Shown piece by piece: positions 16,264 to 25,695 of a stretch of 60,097 bases of DNA. The notes beneath the pieces are model-generated. The model was not told the DNA's origin. It saw only the letters and a program-made list of their open reading frames with translations, and made no database searches. A program made the position numbers and the translations under genes. How positions within the stretch are numbered: position 1 is the first letter of the stretch; each line of letters opens with the position of its first letter. This stretch comes from Candidatus Poribacteria bacterium WGA-3G (GTDB lineage Bacteria > Poribacteria > WGA-4E > WGA-3G). The stretch spans positions 1-60,097 of the forward strand of contig ASZN01000032.1 of the NCBI GenBank assembly GCA_000406005.1, read 5' to 3'.

Positions 16264-17121
16264 TCATCTCGTTTTCAAAGCACCCCATACCATCGGCAAC
16301 TTCTGGGTCGGTTCTACAGCAAGTCCGATTTCAAAATTTTGAAGTACTTCATCATGGGTGAGAGGTCGGTTGTAGATACGGACCTCATCAATAATGCCAT
16401 GAAAAAAATTTTCTGCACTGCCACGATTGTTCTCCGCACCAAGATAGACAGGTTCCAGAAACGGAAGGAAAACGGCTTCTGATACAATAGGTCCACCAAA
16501 AGGGTACCGTTTACCGTCTATATGGATCATTTTTCTGCTGCGTTCGCGTCCGGCTGCGTCTACATAAGGTTCATGTGCGTAAACAATGTGATGCCATTTT
16601 CCATCAAGGATCCGAACCGACTTTACAGAAGTAGAAGACCTGCAACCTTTTGCTATCTCATGCTGAACATAAGAAAAGATGAGATCCTCAATAACAACAT
16701 TATTGAGAATAGTAATCGGTTCAATATTTAGGTTGAATTCCAATCCCCAACCCATGCAATCCACGTCAACGACTTTGAAAAGCGTCACATCGCCTTCCTT
16801 GAAACTCGGTTTGATCCAAGCCTCAAACGTCGCTGACCCCATCTGATTCCCCAAATCGCCGAGGTTCGTCAAATTCACGTAATCGTCGAAACCATCAAAC
16901 GCCAAAGCATCCTTCACCGGCCCAGCAACAACCTTCGGGTCTCCAAAAATTGTGCCATCATTTTTGCCCCAGACATCTTTAACCGTGTTATCAGCAATGT
17001 CTTGCCGGTCAAAAGTCCAATAACTCACAAGCCCCTCTGTTACCACCGACTCAGCATATCCGTTGTGGTGAAACATAGCAATAACTAACGCGAATATGAA
17101 AAGATAGATTAACTTTCTCAT
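16264..17121 (-). CDS. Secreted LamG-fold (concanavalin-like) protein
   Basis: About 285 residues from ATG 17121, six bases after GGAG; an ATG 12 bases upstream overlaps the ribosome site. Signal peptide ends near GYAES. The rest is a single LamG/laminin-G-like jellyroll: GLVSYWTFD, ALAFDGFDDYVNL, FEAWIKPSF, GKWHHIVYAH, GIIDEVRIYNRPLTHDEVLQNF. Such domains bind sugars or proteins outside the cell and are abundant in sponge-associated and marine bacteria. A short C-terminal tail ending WGALKTR parallels the tail WGELKTPR of the LamG gene at 43.4 kb, so the two are probably paralogues. Confidence 0.85.
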   Translation of the reverse strand: MRKLIYLFIFALVIAMFHHNGYAESVVTEGLVSYWTFDRQDIADNTVKDVWGKNDGTIFGDPKVVAGPVKDALAFDGFDDYVNLTNLGDLGNQMGSATFEAWIKPSFKEGDVTLFKVVDVDCMGWGLEFNLNIEPITILNNVVIEDLIFSYVQHEIAKGCRSSTSVKSVRILDGKWHHIVYAHEPYVDAAGRERSRKMIHIDGKRYPFGGPIVSEAVFLPFLEPVYLGAENNRGSAENFFHGIIDEVRIYNRPLTHDEVLQNFEIGLAVEPTQKLPMVWGALKTR

Positions 17122-17165
17122 GGCGATCTCCATAGATTATTTTCGCCGCGTTAAATAACCGGACT

Positions 17166-17900
17166 TTACGGACTATCATTCTGCTGTCCTGCGAAATCAA
17201 CACGAACACCCTTTTTTAGAAATACTTCCCACCGTTCCGGTGTCTTATCTCCGACGATTCGGTCAATCTGACCTGTCACACGAATTCGGACTGTCTGTTC
17301 CTGTAGTAACGTTTTATTCATTTGAACAATCGTCTCATTCTCACGCGGATTTTCAGCGAGTCCAGCGACGCTTATAATTCTATCCTCTGGTGCCGGAAGT
17401 CCTGTTGATTGACTCGCAATCTCTACCATACCGTTCGTCCCGAATAAGTCGCTCGGTTCGCTCCATTTCAAAACACGCGTTGCACCGTCCTGCGCGACAG
17501 TCGCACCGATAAGGTCGCCTTGATACCCGTCAATCGCAATCCAGTCTCCGACCTCCAGTTCCTGCTCCGTAGGCGATAAATCCCAAGAAATCTGTTTCGC
17601 ATCTGGCGGCGATGATGTTTCAGCGTTCTCCTCAATCTCCACCGGTTTCTGCTCGGACGATGCTCCCGACTCCGACACCGTAATCGCTTCTGTAGGTACG
17701 GGTTGCTCGGTTTCCTGATCCGATGTCTCTACCAGTGCTGATACTTCATTCGCCGTATCGGATACAGAAGCCACCTGTTCTGGTGCTTCCGCTAATTCCG
17801 CCTTATCTGGATTGAAAATATACAAAAAAGCCGTCGCCACGAAACCCAAAGCAGAGATAGCGAACAAGATAAAGAAAGTAAACTTAAATACCGATTTCAT
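17166..17900 (-). CDS. Membrane-anchored hypothetical protein
   Basis: About 244 residues with GGAG eight bases before the ATG. One N-terminal transmembrane helix (about 5-28), a long acidic/Ser/Thr-rich extracytoplasmic linker (30-105), then a folded beta-rich region (about 110-244) with WIAIDGYQGDLIGATV and RIRVTGQIDRIVGDK. The architecture suggests a periplasmic sensor-like or cell-wall-facing domain on a flexible stalk. No family recognised. The preceding LamG and lipoprotein genes are on the same strand. Confidence 0.65.
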   Translation of the reverse strand: MKSVFKFTFFILFAISALGFVATAFLYIFNPDKAELAEAPEQVASVSDTANEVSALVETSDQETEQPVPTEAITVSESGASSEQKPVEIEENAETSSPPDAKQISWDLSPTEQELEVGDWIAIDGYQGDLIGATVAQDGATRVLKWSEPSDLFGTNGMVEIASQSTGLPAPEDRIISVAGLAENPRENETIVQMNKTLLQEQTVRIRVTGQIDRIVGDKTPERWEVFLKKGVRVDFAGQQNDSP

Positions 17901-17982
17901 AAGTCTCTCCTTCCTTTCAAACCTGCTTAGTGATGGTGAGGGGCATTATAGTATAAAGGACCTCGCGTAATTCAAACGCTAT

Positions 17983-18285
17983 CTACTTTATCCAATAGAA
18001 ATCGCCACTGGAAGCGGGCCAGTCAAGAACATACAATATTTGGGATTTTGCCTCATATTTCTCGACTTCATCACGGACTTTTGCCCAACGCTTCTGCATT
18101 TCGGCGGGGTCAAGAGCCTGAAAGGTCTCTGGACTTCCGCATTCTGGAACGACTTCCTGCCAACATGTCATTGCAAGATTTTGCAGGTTTTCGATCTTTT
18201 CTTTCCGAGACGCGTGTGTATCTCTAATCACTTCATCTATCTGGTGAATGATTTGTGGGACTGATGTTCTCGTTCTTACAATCAT
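17983..18285 (-). CDS. Hypothetical protein, ~100 residues
   Basis: Start at the second of two adjacent ATG codons (18285), which places AGGT five bases upstream. The product is mostly helical and soluble (IIHQIDEVIRDTHASRKEKIENL..., KRWAKVRDEVEKYEAKSQ) with WPASSG near the C-terminus. No domain recognised. It is isolated between the envelope genes and the helicase island. Confidence 0.5.
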   Translation of the reverse strand: MIVRTRTSVPQIIHQIDEVIRDTHASRKEKIENLQNLAMTCWQEVVPECGSPETFQALDPAEMQKRWAKVRDEVEKYEAKSQILYVLDWPASSGDFYWIK

Positions 18286-18643
18286 CATTTACCTATTCAG
18301 TTCCCAGCCTCTGGCCTAAGTCCTTTCCAGAGAGATTCACATGTAGCACGAACCAGAACATAGTAGTGCTCCGTCAAGTTTCAGATTATAGGTGATCCTG
18401 TTTGTAGTAGGGCAATTCATTGCCCGTCATTGACGCACGATAAATTGCACTACTACGAACCTACCCCAAGTTCAAAATGAACAGAGCAGTAACCATTAAA
18501 TGTTCATTGAAGTAGAGTATTGTGCAACTAAAACAACAAAACTAACTATCTATATCATGGAGTTACTACACCACGTAATATCTTTGCATTAACCCCTCGC
18601 TAATAAGGAAAATATCGTTTGAGCAATGTCCTATGGATATTAT
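18286..18643. other. Gap with inverted GTAGTAG repeats at the downstream edge of the helicase island
   Basis: No credible gene in this ~360-bp gap. It holds two facing copies of a repeat: 18404-18425 (GTAGTAGGGCAATTCATTGC) and 18439-18460 in opposite orientation. A third copy lies at 32126-32151, between the TGT-like gene and the rest of the island. No clear intrinsic terminator is seen for the long operon. Confidence 0.6.
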
Positions 18644-21600
18644 TTACACGTAATCTGCTGGACGTCGGAGTGCTTTGAATGGGTTCATTCGCTCTACATG
18701 GTATCCCGGATACTGTCGTTCAGCGTCGTCAACAGCGGCGCGGTAAGACGGATGCTCTGTTGTCCACAACGGATGGCACTCAATCCAAATCTTCTTCATT
18801 CTTCCCCTTTGTTTGACATAACCTCGCAATTCACCAAAGTTTTTAAGATCATATCCAAGTCGATGCATGGTGGCTGGTACTGGTGCATTATCTCCTTGAA
18901 GTAGTACACGCCAAGGATTTTTGCTTTGCCCCCAAGGAGAAACAAGGTCAATAATTGCAGTTGAAGAAGTCGCGAGACGAGCCATATCAAGGGCAAGTCG
19001 CCAATCAAGTAATCCGTGGTAAGGGAGATTGTGGAAATCTCGGAGACAGGTGTTGCAGGAAGTGTCGCACTCATTATTATGGGTATCTTTCATCCATAAA
19101 TGGACGAGACTTTCTGACTTATCTGACTTTGCTTGATCTAACAACAATTGAAAGTTCTCTGGTTTACCGAACCAACGACAGTATCCGGCACCATTTTCGA
19201 GTTTATCAGATAGGAAAGCTTGTCCTACCGTTAAGTCATTCTCCTTAGTCGAGCGAAATCCTGCATCCAGTTCGGTTGTATCAATATCGAGTATTGCAGA
19301 TGCAGCTGTTTGTAGATAAAAAGCAAGCGAATACCAAGCTGCCCGTCCTTCAACCTCAGTTGGATTAGCAAAAATACCTTGAGGCAATCCTGTTATTCCA
19401 ACCAAAAGAATATCAGTTCTTCTCCGCGAAAGAAGAGCTATTCGATACTGTCGACCAGAAACGGAAACGTACTGTTCGTTCTGTGGAGAGACTGCATAAG
19501 CACCTTGTTTTTGTCTCCCCCTTATTCTTGCTGGTTGAAAAACAAATCCATTTGATCCGCCATCGTCATTAATTGAGAGAATTTCCTTATCCTCAAGGAT
19601 TGACACATCTGCATTCTTAACATGTTCAGTATTTTCCGGTTGTACTTCAAAACTAAGAGTTGGACGGGTTGCACGAGGATTCCATTCAAATGCTCCATCG
19701 AAATCGGTAGGTTGTTGATCGGTAAAGAATCCCTTTGGCTCGCGTGCATCAATGGAACGTAACTCGGTTTTACCGCAAACGTAGCAATCAATTGGTGGTG
19801 GTATTTCCATATTATTGTTTGGGACATCTTCGGATTTAAGTGGAACAACAGCCTGGCAGTGTTCGCACAATCCGATCCATGCACGGTTTTCTTCATCCAA
19901 GGGGGGAACGAATCCAGATCGAGAGCCAACCTGATTACCTGCCGGATACAATTCAACTACTCCGCATGCAGTATGTACAGCCTTATCTTTCACTGTTTCG
20001 GATCCAGGGGCAAATTGACTTATTGCAATATCAATGTCTCTATCTATCAATCCTTTCTCAGGTGGCCATGGATACCCAGAATAAGGCCAGTTTGTATACA
20101 GCAACCGGACTCGAGTAGGAAAGCCAAACATTGGAAGTAATCCTGCGTTTGCCAGCCTTTCACTCAAAGCGTCTTGCGTAAATTGTGGGGCTTCAACAAT
20201 TTCTGTAATCTGATCAAGCAGCTTGGTTTTTACAAATTCAGACCTTTTATTACAAAAGTCTAATGCTTTTGTTGAATTGCCTGACCATTCTGTCCCAAAG
20301 CGTAGTGTATCAAGTATCTCATTGATAATTTGTTCAGTTTCTGGTTTGTTAAGCCAATCTTGGAGATATGGTTTAATGTGATTCCACTGTCTAACGGGAC
20401 CGAATTGGCCATGTACACTTTCCAGAAAACGCTTTTCAACTTCTTCATTAATTTCGCTTAAAGTGTCAATAGGGAAGTTAGTTTCCTCAAAAGCACGTCG
20501 CAATATTTCTTTAACAAACACACGACGGAAAATCGGTTCGCGCGCCATATCAACATACGGAGTGGGTGGTGGATCTCCCGTCATTTTTTCAGTCCTATGA
20601 TAATAATAGTCGTCGTGGCTTCGCCCTCGACAGAAGGTTACTGCAAAAGAAACACCAGTTCCACGTCGACCCGCTCGTCCAACACGTTGTTGGTAATTAA
20701 AGCGTCGTGGTGGCATATTGGACATCATAACTGCCGATAGCGCGCCAATATCCACACCTGCCTCCATAGTCGTAGTGACACTGAGAAGGTCAATACCGTG
20801 GATCTGTTTCCTATTGATTTCATCTCCAAAGAAAATTTCTTGAAATCGTCTTTGGCGTAGTGGACGTTCAGAGGTATCGCTTTGTCCTGTTAGTTCCTCG
20901 CAGTTGAAACGGAATGGAGGGCCCGATAATTCGGAAAGATAGCGATAGTAGTCGAAAGATGCCTCCGTTGTGCTACCTATTTCAAGTGAAGTTTTTAAAC
21001 ACGATGGACATTTGCCCCCAGCAGGATGAAGGTAAAACGCATTGCAGGTTGGACAACGCCAACCCTCTCGTTCAGTTAGAGGATCAAAAGGTGGTTGCAT
21101 TAGGTAGAGTTCTTTGGGATCAAGACCTACGTAGTATTCACCACCAGCGGCAACACCAGCTTCGTTAAGTTGGTGTTCAATTGTTGCTGAATCTACGCCG
21201 ATTTCATCAAGATAATTCGTCACATACCTCGGTAAAGTTTTTGATATACCTTCATTGAAATAGTCCGCACCAAGATGTCTGCGTCGTCTCCCCAATTCCC
21301 TGATTACAGCATCAGTAGCCTCAATCACCGACTGCATCGGATTTCCAGACTGTTGGTATGTTAACCATCCCTGTCCAAGTCCTTCTAATGTGCGCGCAAC
21401 GTGTGGAAACAGCGCGTACATAAGTTCTGATGCCAAATAGTTTTGCATTGTGCTGATATGATTTTCAACAGTCGGATCTGTTGGTATGGGTTGTGGTCCT
21501 TCCTCAGTCCAATCAAAACACTCCCACCACGGTACGGTTTCTGACTGGTTTCTCCGGAAATTAAGTGCCCAATAATTTGTTCCACCGGGACAGATACCGA

Positions 21601-24364
21601 GTGAAAGCAGTGTGTTCCAAACTGCCAGTTGTACCTTTTGAAGTGGTATCCGGTTTGGATAGTCATTAATGATTTCCATGAGTTCTGCACGATGGTTGGA
21701 GCTGTCCGGAGGTTCTCCCTCAAGGAAATTCCTAATTTCTAAAGCAAGTTGCGGATTCCTTTGCGAAAAGCGTTTTCGTAGGAATTCATCTTCAGGATCT
21801 GTTGATTCCAAAATGTCTCTGAAAAGTTCTTCATTTATCGTCCTTACTTTTTCTATGCCCTCAGGCGGCTCTGGTTTTCGATTAACTCTAGACCTAAAAT
21901 ATGCAACAAATTCATCCCGATACGTTTTATGAGCACTAAGAATAGCAACGCGTACCATATCTCGGAAATGATCACGTTCCATCCCACCTGCTAACTTCGC
22001 AGCATCCTGGCGACTGTCTGAGAAGATCACAAGCTTCTGAGCGGATTTTGGCATCTCTCGAGATAAGGCACTTGCAATAACTTGACATGCCTTCTGAAAT
22101 CCTGTTCTATGATTCCGTAGCGGTGTTGGAAAGCGCTTACGCTTTCTATAATCAGCATCACATCGAGGACATTTATGGGGCATTGCAGGTTCATCTGGGT
22201 TCTTTCCTGCGACTACATGAACCCAACCCTCAATTTCATTTTCTTCCGGTGGCAATACATTTTGTTTTAGTTCACCAGAAAATACATTGAGTTTTGCATG
22301 GACCCATCGCCTTGTTATCCGTCTACCGTTTTTGGATTTTATTTTACTTTTAATGGTGTATTCTTCATCTTGAGGTGCTGTTGTCCCTGGATGGTCTTCA
22401 TTCAGAGGCCAAAAGATCACATACTGTCCAGATATATGTCTTACTGACACACGGTCAGGCATATTTTCAAGGTCAGGTTGATCTGATGTGAGTATCTCCA
22501 ATTTTTTTGATTGTCCACTTCGGAAACCACCTAAGAATACATCTCCACAGACTTCGCATACAATAAGATCAAGTACCCTTCCACCACAGTTACATGCTAA
22601 ACGATGAGTTGCATGTAGGGCACCAACCGGTATATTTTGTTCTACTTCGCTTACACGATGTGTGTGAGTCTCATTGCAATTCGGATTTGAACACACCCAC
22701 AAGTTCTGCAAGTTATGAAAAAAGACATGTCCGCGCACAGGTTGCAATGACTGCTCCGTAACAGAGTCTTGACTCATGCCTAAGGCGAGTAACATACCTC
22801 GCATTGCTTTCGAGGCAGTCTGTCCTTCTGATTGAGCACCAGGAAAAAGTTTATCGTCTAATACTGGAACTTTTGCCGGACGGACTACTTTTTCTCTTGA
22901 TACCTCGCGGCAGGCATCACGAAGCGCGTGATGAACATTCAGCGATTCCAATGCCTTCAATAGCACAACTCTTGGTTCTTCTGATGAGGGTTGTTCTCCT
23001 AACGCGGATGCCAAAGTCTGCATCGCTGTTTTATTTTTTAACGAATCAGGATCGGGTTGGGACATGGGATCAAACGGATTTGACTGAATACTTTCAGCAA
23101 AATCCTCAAAGTCTTGTTGATTGTCGCGTATGTTTATGTAGGTAGTTGCTTCTGGTAGTTCTTGTTCTTCCGAGATTATTTCAAATCGGTCTGCATCGCG
23201 TCCAAAGAACTCTTGAAGAAATTTTTTGGATTTATCGTCCTTAGTCACACTTGCCGAGGTTGCTAATATTGCAAGTTGATCTGAGTTAGGATCTAAACCA
23301 ATTCTATCAATGAGCAAGCGTAATATATAGCCTACCTCAGTGCCTGGTGTTCCGCGATAGGAATGAAGTTCATCAATAACAAGAAAAAACTTACGCGTTG
23401 GATCACCTTCAAGCCAGTTTCGGGTTTGCTTAAAGATATCTGATTCAATATCACGCATCAGCATGATATTTAACATGCTATAATTTGTGATGAGGATATC
23501 GGGTGGTGTAGCCTGCATATCCCACCGAGACCACATTTCTCCGCCATCTATATTTGGGAAATGATAAAGCATCTCTTCATCCAAATCTGGTTGCTGACGC
23601 ATCTCTCTGCTTGTTTCTTCCATCTCATGCAATCGGGCATGTAGGCGTTTCACTGCGTTTGAGTTACTCTTTTCACCAGATACAGGTGTCTGACCTGTGT
23701 ACCTTCCGAATAGTATTCTATTTCGACCATGTTCATCATCTAACCAACGATGCACGTAATCTGAATCAAGAGTACTTCGTAAGCGGCGCATTTGGTCTTC
23801 AACAAGCGCATTAAGTGGATAGAGAATTAAACCACGAATAGCATGTAAACCTTCTTGATTTCTACCTGTATGTCCCCATTGACTCTTCCAATCTGGTGCT
23901 TCACTATTCCACCATTTATGATCTGGCGGTGATTTTGGACAGTATGGCCACGAAGTCAATTCTTTTGATAGTTCTGCAAGAAGGGGTAAGAGAAAACACT
24001 CTGTTTTACCTGAACCTGTCCCAGTTGTTACAACAATGTCGCTTCCCCCGAGAACAAATTTTAGACTATCCCACTGATGTCTATAAAGTTTTCTGTCATT
24101 TGGAAACAAAGCTTGGGCAAGATGATATAGGTTCTCGTACCCATTTTGCATTTCCTCCCTTTGGCACGCATCTGAAAGACTCATACCTGAAGTAGGATAT
24201 ACCGGGATTGTCTCCAAAATTGGAGGTTGAGAGAGAATCCCTTCGCGAGCTAACAGTTTTTTTCTCTCCTCACTCAGTGCTTCGTATCTTAATGGAAAAG
24301 CACTTTCAATATACCACTGGTAAACCCGATTCATTCGTTCGTAAGCACCGACAAGATCATGCAT
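18644..24364 (-). CDS. Giant DEAD/DEAH-box helicase with zinc sites and DUF1998 (DpdJ/DrmAB/DruE-like)
   Basis: About 1906 residues; ATG one base after the previous stop, with GGAG seven bases upstream. Superfamily 2 helicase: Walker A GTGSGKT (115-121), ILYPLNALVEDQ motif Ia, DELH motif II (331-334), ATSAS motif III, and a C-terminal lobe with TTTMEAGVDIGAL and QQRVGRAGRR (~1200-1230). Cys clusters (CSNPNC/CNC/CEVC near 565-615, CPRC, CPTC/CPSC near 1100) suggest zinc ribbons. Near 1765 the segment CDTSCNTCLRDFHN matches the metal-binding end of DUF1998/MrfA-type helicases. Large DUF1998 helicases are core parts of DISARM, Druantia (DruE) and Dpd (DpdJ) defence systems. The TGT-like gene upstream and the ATPase/winged-helix neighbours favour a DpdJ-like role, but this is inference. 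Expected job: ATP-driven DNA translocation in restriction. Confidence 0.85.
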   Translation of the reverse strand: MHDLVGAYERMNRVYQWYIESAFPLRYEALSEERKKLLAREGILSQPPILETIPVYPTSGMSLSDACQREEMQNGYENLYHLAQALFPNDRKLYRHQWDSLKFVLGGSDIVVTTGTGSGKTECFLLPLLAELSKELTSWPYCPKSPPDHKWWNSEAPDWKSQWGHTGRNQEGLHAIRGLILYPLNALVEDQMRRLRSTLDSDYVHRWLDDEHGRNRILFGRYTGQTPVSGEKSNSNAVKRLHARLHEMEETSREMRQQPDLDEEMLYHFPNIDGGEMWSRWDMQATPPDILITNYSMLNIMLMRDIESDIFKQTRNWLEGDPTRKFFLVIDELHSYRGTPGTEVGYILRLLIDRIGLDPNSDQLAILATSASVTKDDKSKKFLQEFFGRDADRFEIISEEQELPEATTYINIRDNQQDFEDFAESIQSNPFDPMSQPDPDSLKNKTAMQTLASALGEQPSSEEPRVVLLKALESLNVHHALRDACREVSREKVVRPAKVPVLDDKLFPGAQSEGQTASKAMRGMLLALGMSQDSVTEQSLQPVRGHVFFHNLQNLWVCSNPNCNETHTHRVSEVEQNIPVGALHATHRLACNCGGRVLDLIVCEVCGDVFLGGFRSGQSKKLEILTSDQPDLENMPDRVSVRHISGQYVIFWPLNEDHPGTTAPQDEEYTIKSKIKSKNGRRITRRWVHAKLNVFSGELKQNVLPPEENEIEGWVHVVAGKNPDEPAMPHKCPRCDADYRKRKRFPTPLRNHRTGFQKACQVIASALSREMPKSAQKLVIFSDSRQDAAKLAGGMERDHFRDMVRVAILSAHKTYRDEFVAYFRSRVNRKPEPPEGIEKVRTINEELFRDILESTDPEDEFLRKRFSQRNPQLALEIRNFLEGEPPDSSNHRAELMEIINDYPNRIPLQKVQLAVWNTLLSLGICPGGTNYWALNFRRNQSETVPWWECFDWTEEGPQPIPTDPTVENHISTMQNYLASELMYALFPHVARTLEGLGQGWLTYQQSGNPMQSVIEATDAVIRELGRRRRHLGADYFNEGISKTLPRYVTNYLDEIGVDSATIEHQLNEAGVAAGGEYYVGLDPKELYLMQPPFDPLTEREGWRCPTCNAFYLHPAGGKCPSCLKTSLEIGSTTEASFDYYRYLSELSGPPFRFNCEELTGQSDTSERPLRQRRFQEIFFGDEINRKQIHGIDLLSVTTTMEAGVDIGALSAVMMSNMPPRRFNYQQRVGRAGRRGTGVSFAVTFCRGRSHDDYYYHRTEKMTGDPPPTPYVDMAREPIFRRVFVKEILRRAFEETNFPIDTLSEINEEVEKRFLESVHGQFGPVRQWNHIKPYLQDWLNKPETEQIINEILDTLRFGTEWSGNSTKALDFCNKRSEFVKTKLLDQITEIVEAPQFTQDALSERLANAGLLPMFGFPTRVRLLYTNWPYSGYPWPPEKGLIDRDIDIAISQFAPGSETVKDKAVHTACGVVELYPAGNQVGSRSGFVPPLDEENRAWIGLCEHCQAVVPLKSEDVPNNNMEIPPPIDCYVCGKTELRSIDAREPKGFFTDQQPTDFDGAFEWNPRATRPTLSFEVQPENTEHVKNADVSILEDKEILSINDDGGSNGFVFQPARIRGRQKQGAYAVSPQNEQYVSVSGRQYRIALLSRRRTDILLVGITGLPQGIFANPTEVEGRAAWYSLAFYLQTAASAILDIDTTELDAGFRSTKENDLTVGQAFLSDKLENGAGYCRWFGKPENFQLLLDQAKSDKSESLVHLWMKDTHNNECDTSCNTCLRDFHNLPYHGLLDWRLALDMARLATSSTAIIDLVSPWGQSKNPWRVLLQGDNAPVPATMHRLGYDLKNFGELRGYVKQRGRMKKIWIECHPLWTTEHPSYRAAVDDAERQYPGYHVERMNPFKALRRPADYV

Positions 24365-24365
24365 G

Positions 24366-25691
24366 TTAAATCTCCGTAATTGAAACGTTTAATTTTTTAG
24401 CAAGCAGTTGAACTAATTCGTTAGAAACGTTTGTATATTTTTGCCATCTAAAGTTCTTATCTAGGACAGGTAACATACCGGATGCAAGAACTAATGCCCG
24501 TTCATACAACAAGGGCCAATGTTCCTCAACTGGTATTAGAACTTCATTGGCACTGGAATCGTATTTTACTTCAAATTGCCGTCCGGCACTGTTGTATGCA
24601 AGAAAACGCAAACCATACCAATCCCCACGCAACCACCGTTGATTTGGTTGGTCGAAATAAAGGACAATTTGATAATGATTATTTTCCGCTTTTTTTGTTA
24701 AGCGATACAGACCTGAGTCGCCGCAATATCTTCCATTTCTTTCAGAAAAATTATCGCATTGTATATATTTTTTCCCATTCCAAATCTCAATGTTATAAGT
24801 TGTTGTACTGAGTCGATCTATAGCAGGCAAGATGTCTTTCCAACCCTCCAAGTCAGGAAGCAACTCTGCCAATTGAACCGAAACAGTTCCGGCTCGCACA
24901 ATGTTAAAACCGTTGAGCGCGACATCGTCTGTAAAGATACCGTTTACTCTCACACATGAGGGTCCCTGACAATTCCGTTGGGGAAGTAATTCAACTTCGT
25001 AATGTTCCATAAACTGGTCAACCAACATAGGTGTTTGTTGACCAGTTAAAATATAAACGTTTTGATCTGTAGCGCATTGTACCAAGGCAGTTGGACAAAT
25101 TGACCATTTCTGACCATCTTCCGAGCTTTCAAGATAACCAAGGAGTATTAAACGTCTGAAAATTGATCTCGCATCTTTTACACCGTCTGTTAACTTCAAA
25201 ACATTGCAGACTCTTGCAAAAGTTTGCCAGGTGCCTTCAGCACTAGCGGATAGCCAGTGGAGTAACTGATCGTACTGTTCTCCAAACAAAGTATTATCTA
25301 TGTCTTTTCTATTGGAAGAAGTCTCGGATAAGTCAAACGGGTCGCCGGCATCATTAAACCACAAAAATTTATAAGCAAGAGCATTGAGGCTATGAGTTTC
25401 AAGTTCTCCACTTGCCATTGATTTAATTTTCTCAGGTTCCAACAATTCTCGAATGATAGTACCAGGAACTCCCCACTGTGTAAAAATTGTTTGCACTACA
25501 TCCAGAAAATCTAGCTGCTGACCTTCCAAAGCAAAAAAATAGTAAAATTCCCTTTTTGCTCCCTTTTCAAATTTTACTGCGGGAATTATTCTCGTCAAAT
25601 TTTCGGCTTGTACAGCCTGATGGATGCGATCAAAAATATATGCTGGAGAATAACCACGTGTATGCATATGCACGGGAACATATCGCCTCAT
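24366..25691 (-). CDS. Unknown island protein A (DpdI-position)
   Basis: About 441 residues. The start is taken as ATG 25691, four bases after the upstream stop, with AAGGTG upstream; the longer frame from 25766 would overlap the previous gene by 70 bp. The first part is helical (RRYVPVHMHTRGYSPAYIFDRIHQAV...). The centre has a winged-helix-like stretch (VCNVLKLTDGVKDARSIFRRLILLGYLES), and the C-terminal half is beta-rich (YQIVLYFDQPNQRWLRGDWYGLRFLAYN). No catalytic motif recognised. Sandwiched between core operon genes with almost no spacing, it is probably a structural subunit or specificity factor. Confidence 0.6.
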   Translation of the reverse strand: MRRYVPVHMHTRGYSPAYIFDRIHQAVQAENLTRIIPAVKFEKGAKREFYYFFALEGQQLDFLDVVQTIFTQWGVPGTIIRELLEPEKIKSMASGELETHSLNALAYKFLWFNDAGDPFDLSETSSNRKDIDNTLFGEQYDQLLHWLSASAEGTWQTFARVCNVLKLTDGVKDARSIFRRLILLGYLESSEDGQKWSICPTALVQCATDQNVYILTGQQTPMLVDQFMEHYEVELLPQRNCQGPSCVRVNGIFTDDVALNGFNIVRAGTVSVQLAELLPDLEGWKDILPAIDRLSTTTYNIEIWNGKKYIQCDNFSERNGRYCGDSGLYRLTKKAENNHYQIVLYFDQPNQRWLRGDWYGLRFLAYNSAGRQFEVKYDSSANEVLIPVEEHWPLLYERALVLASGMLPVLDKNFRWQKYTNVSNELVQLLAKKLNVSITEI

Positions 25692-25695
25692 TATT

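Noticed and set aside
18286..18643. CRISPR array from repeated words at 18.4 kb and 32.1 kb
   Set aside because: Only isolated or facing copies, no regular spacing, no cas genes. None of the window's repeats form a CRISPR.
18644..24364. Druantia (DruE) as the identity of the helicase
   Set aside because: Size and DUF1998 fit, but the neighbours are not recognisable DruA-D or DruH. The TGT-like gene and ATPase order fit Dpd-like clusters better. Kept as an alternative only.
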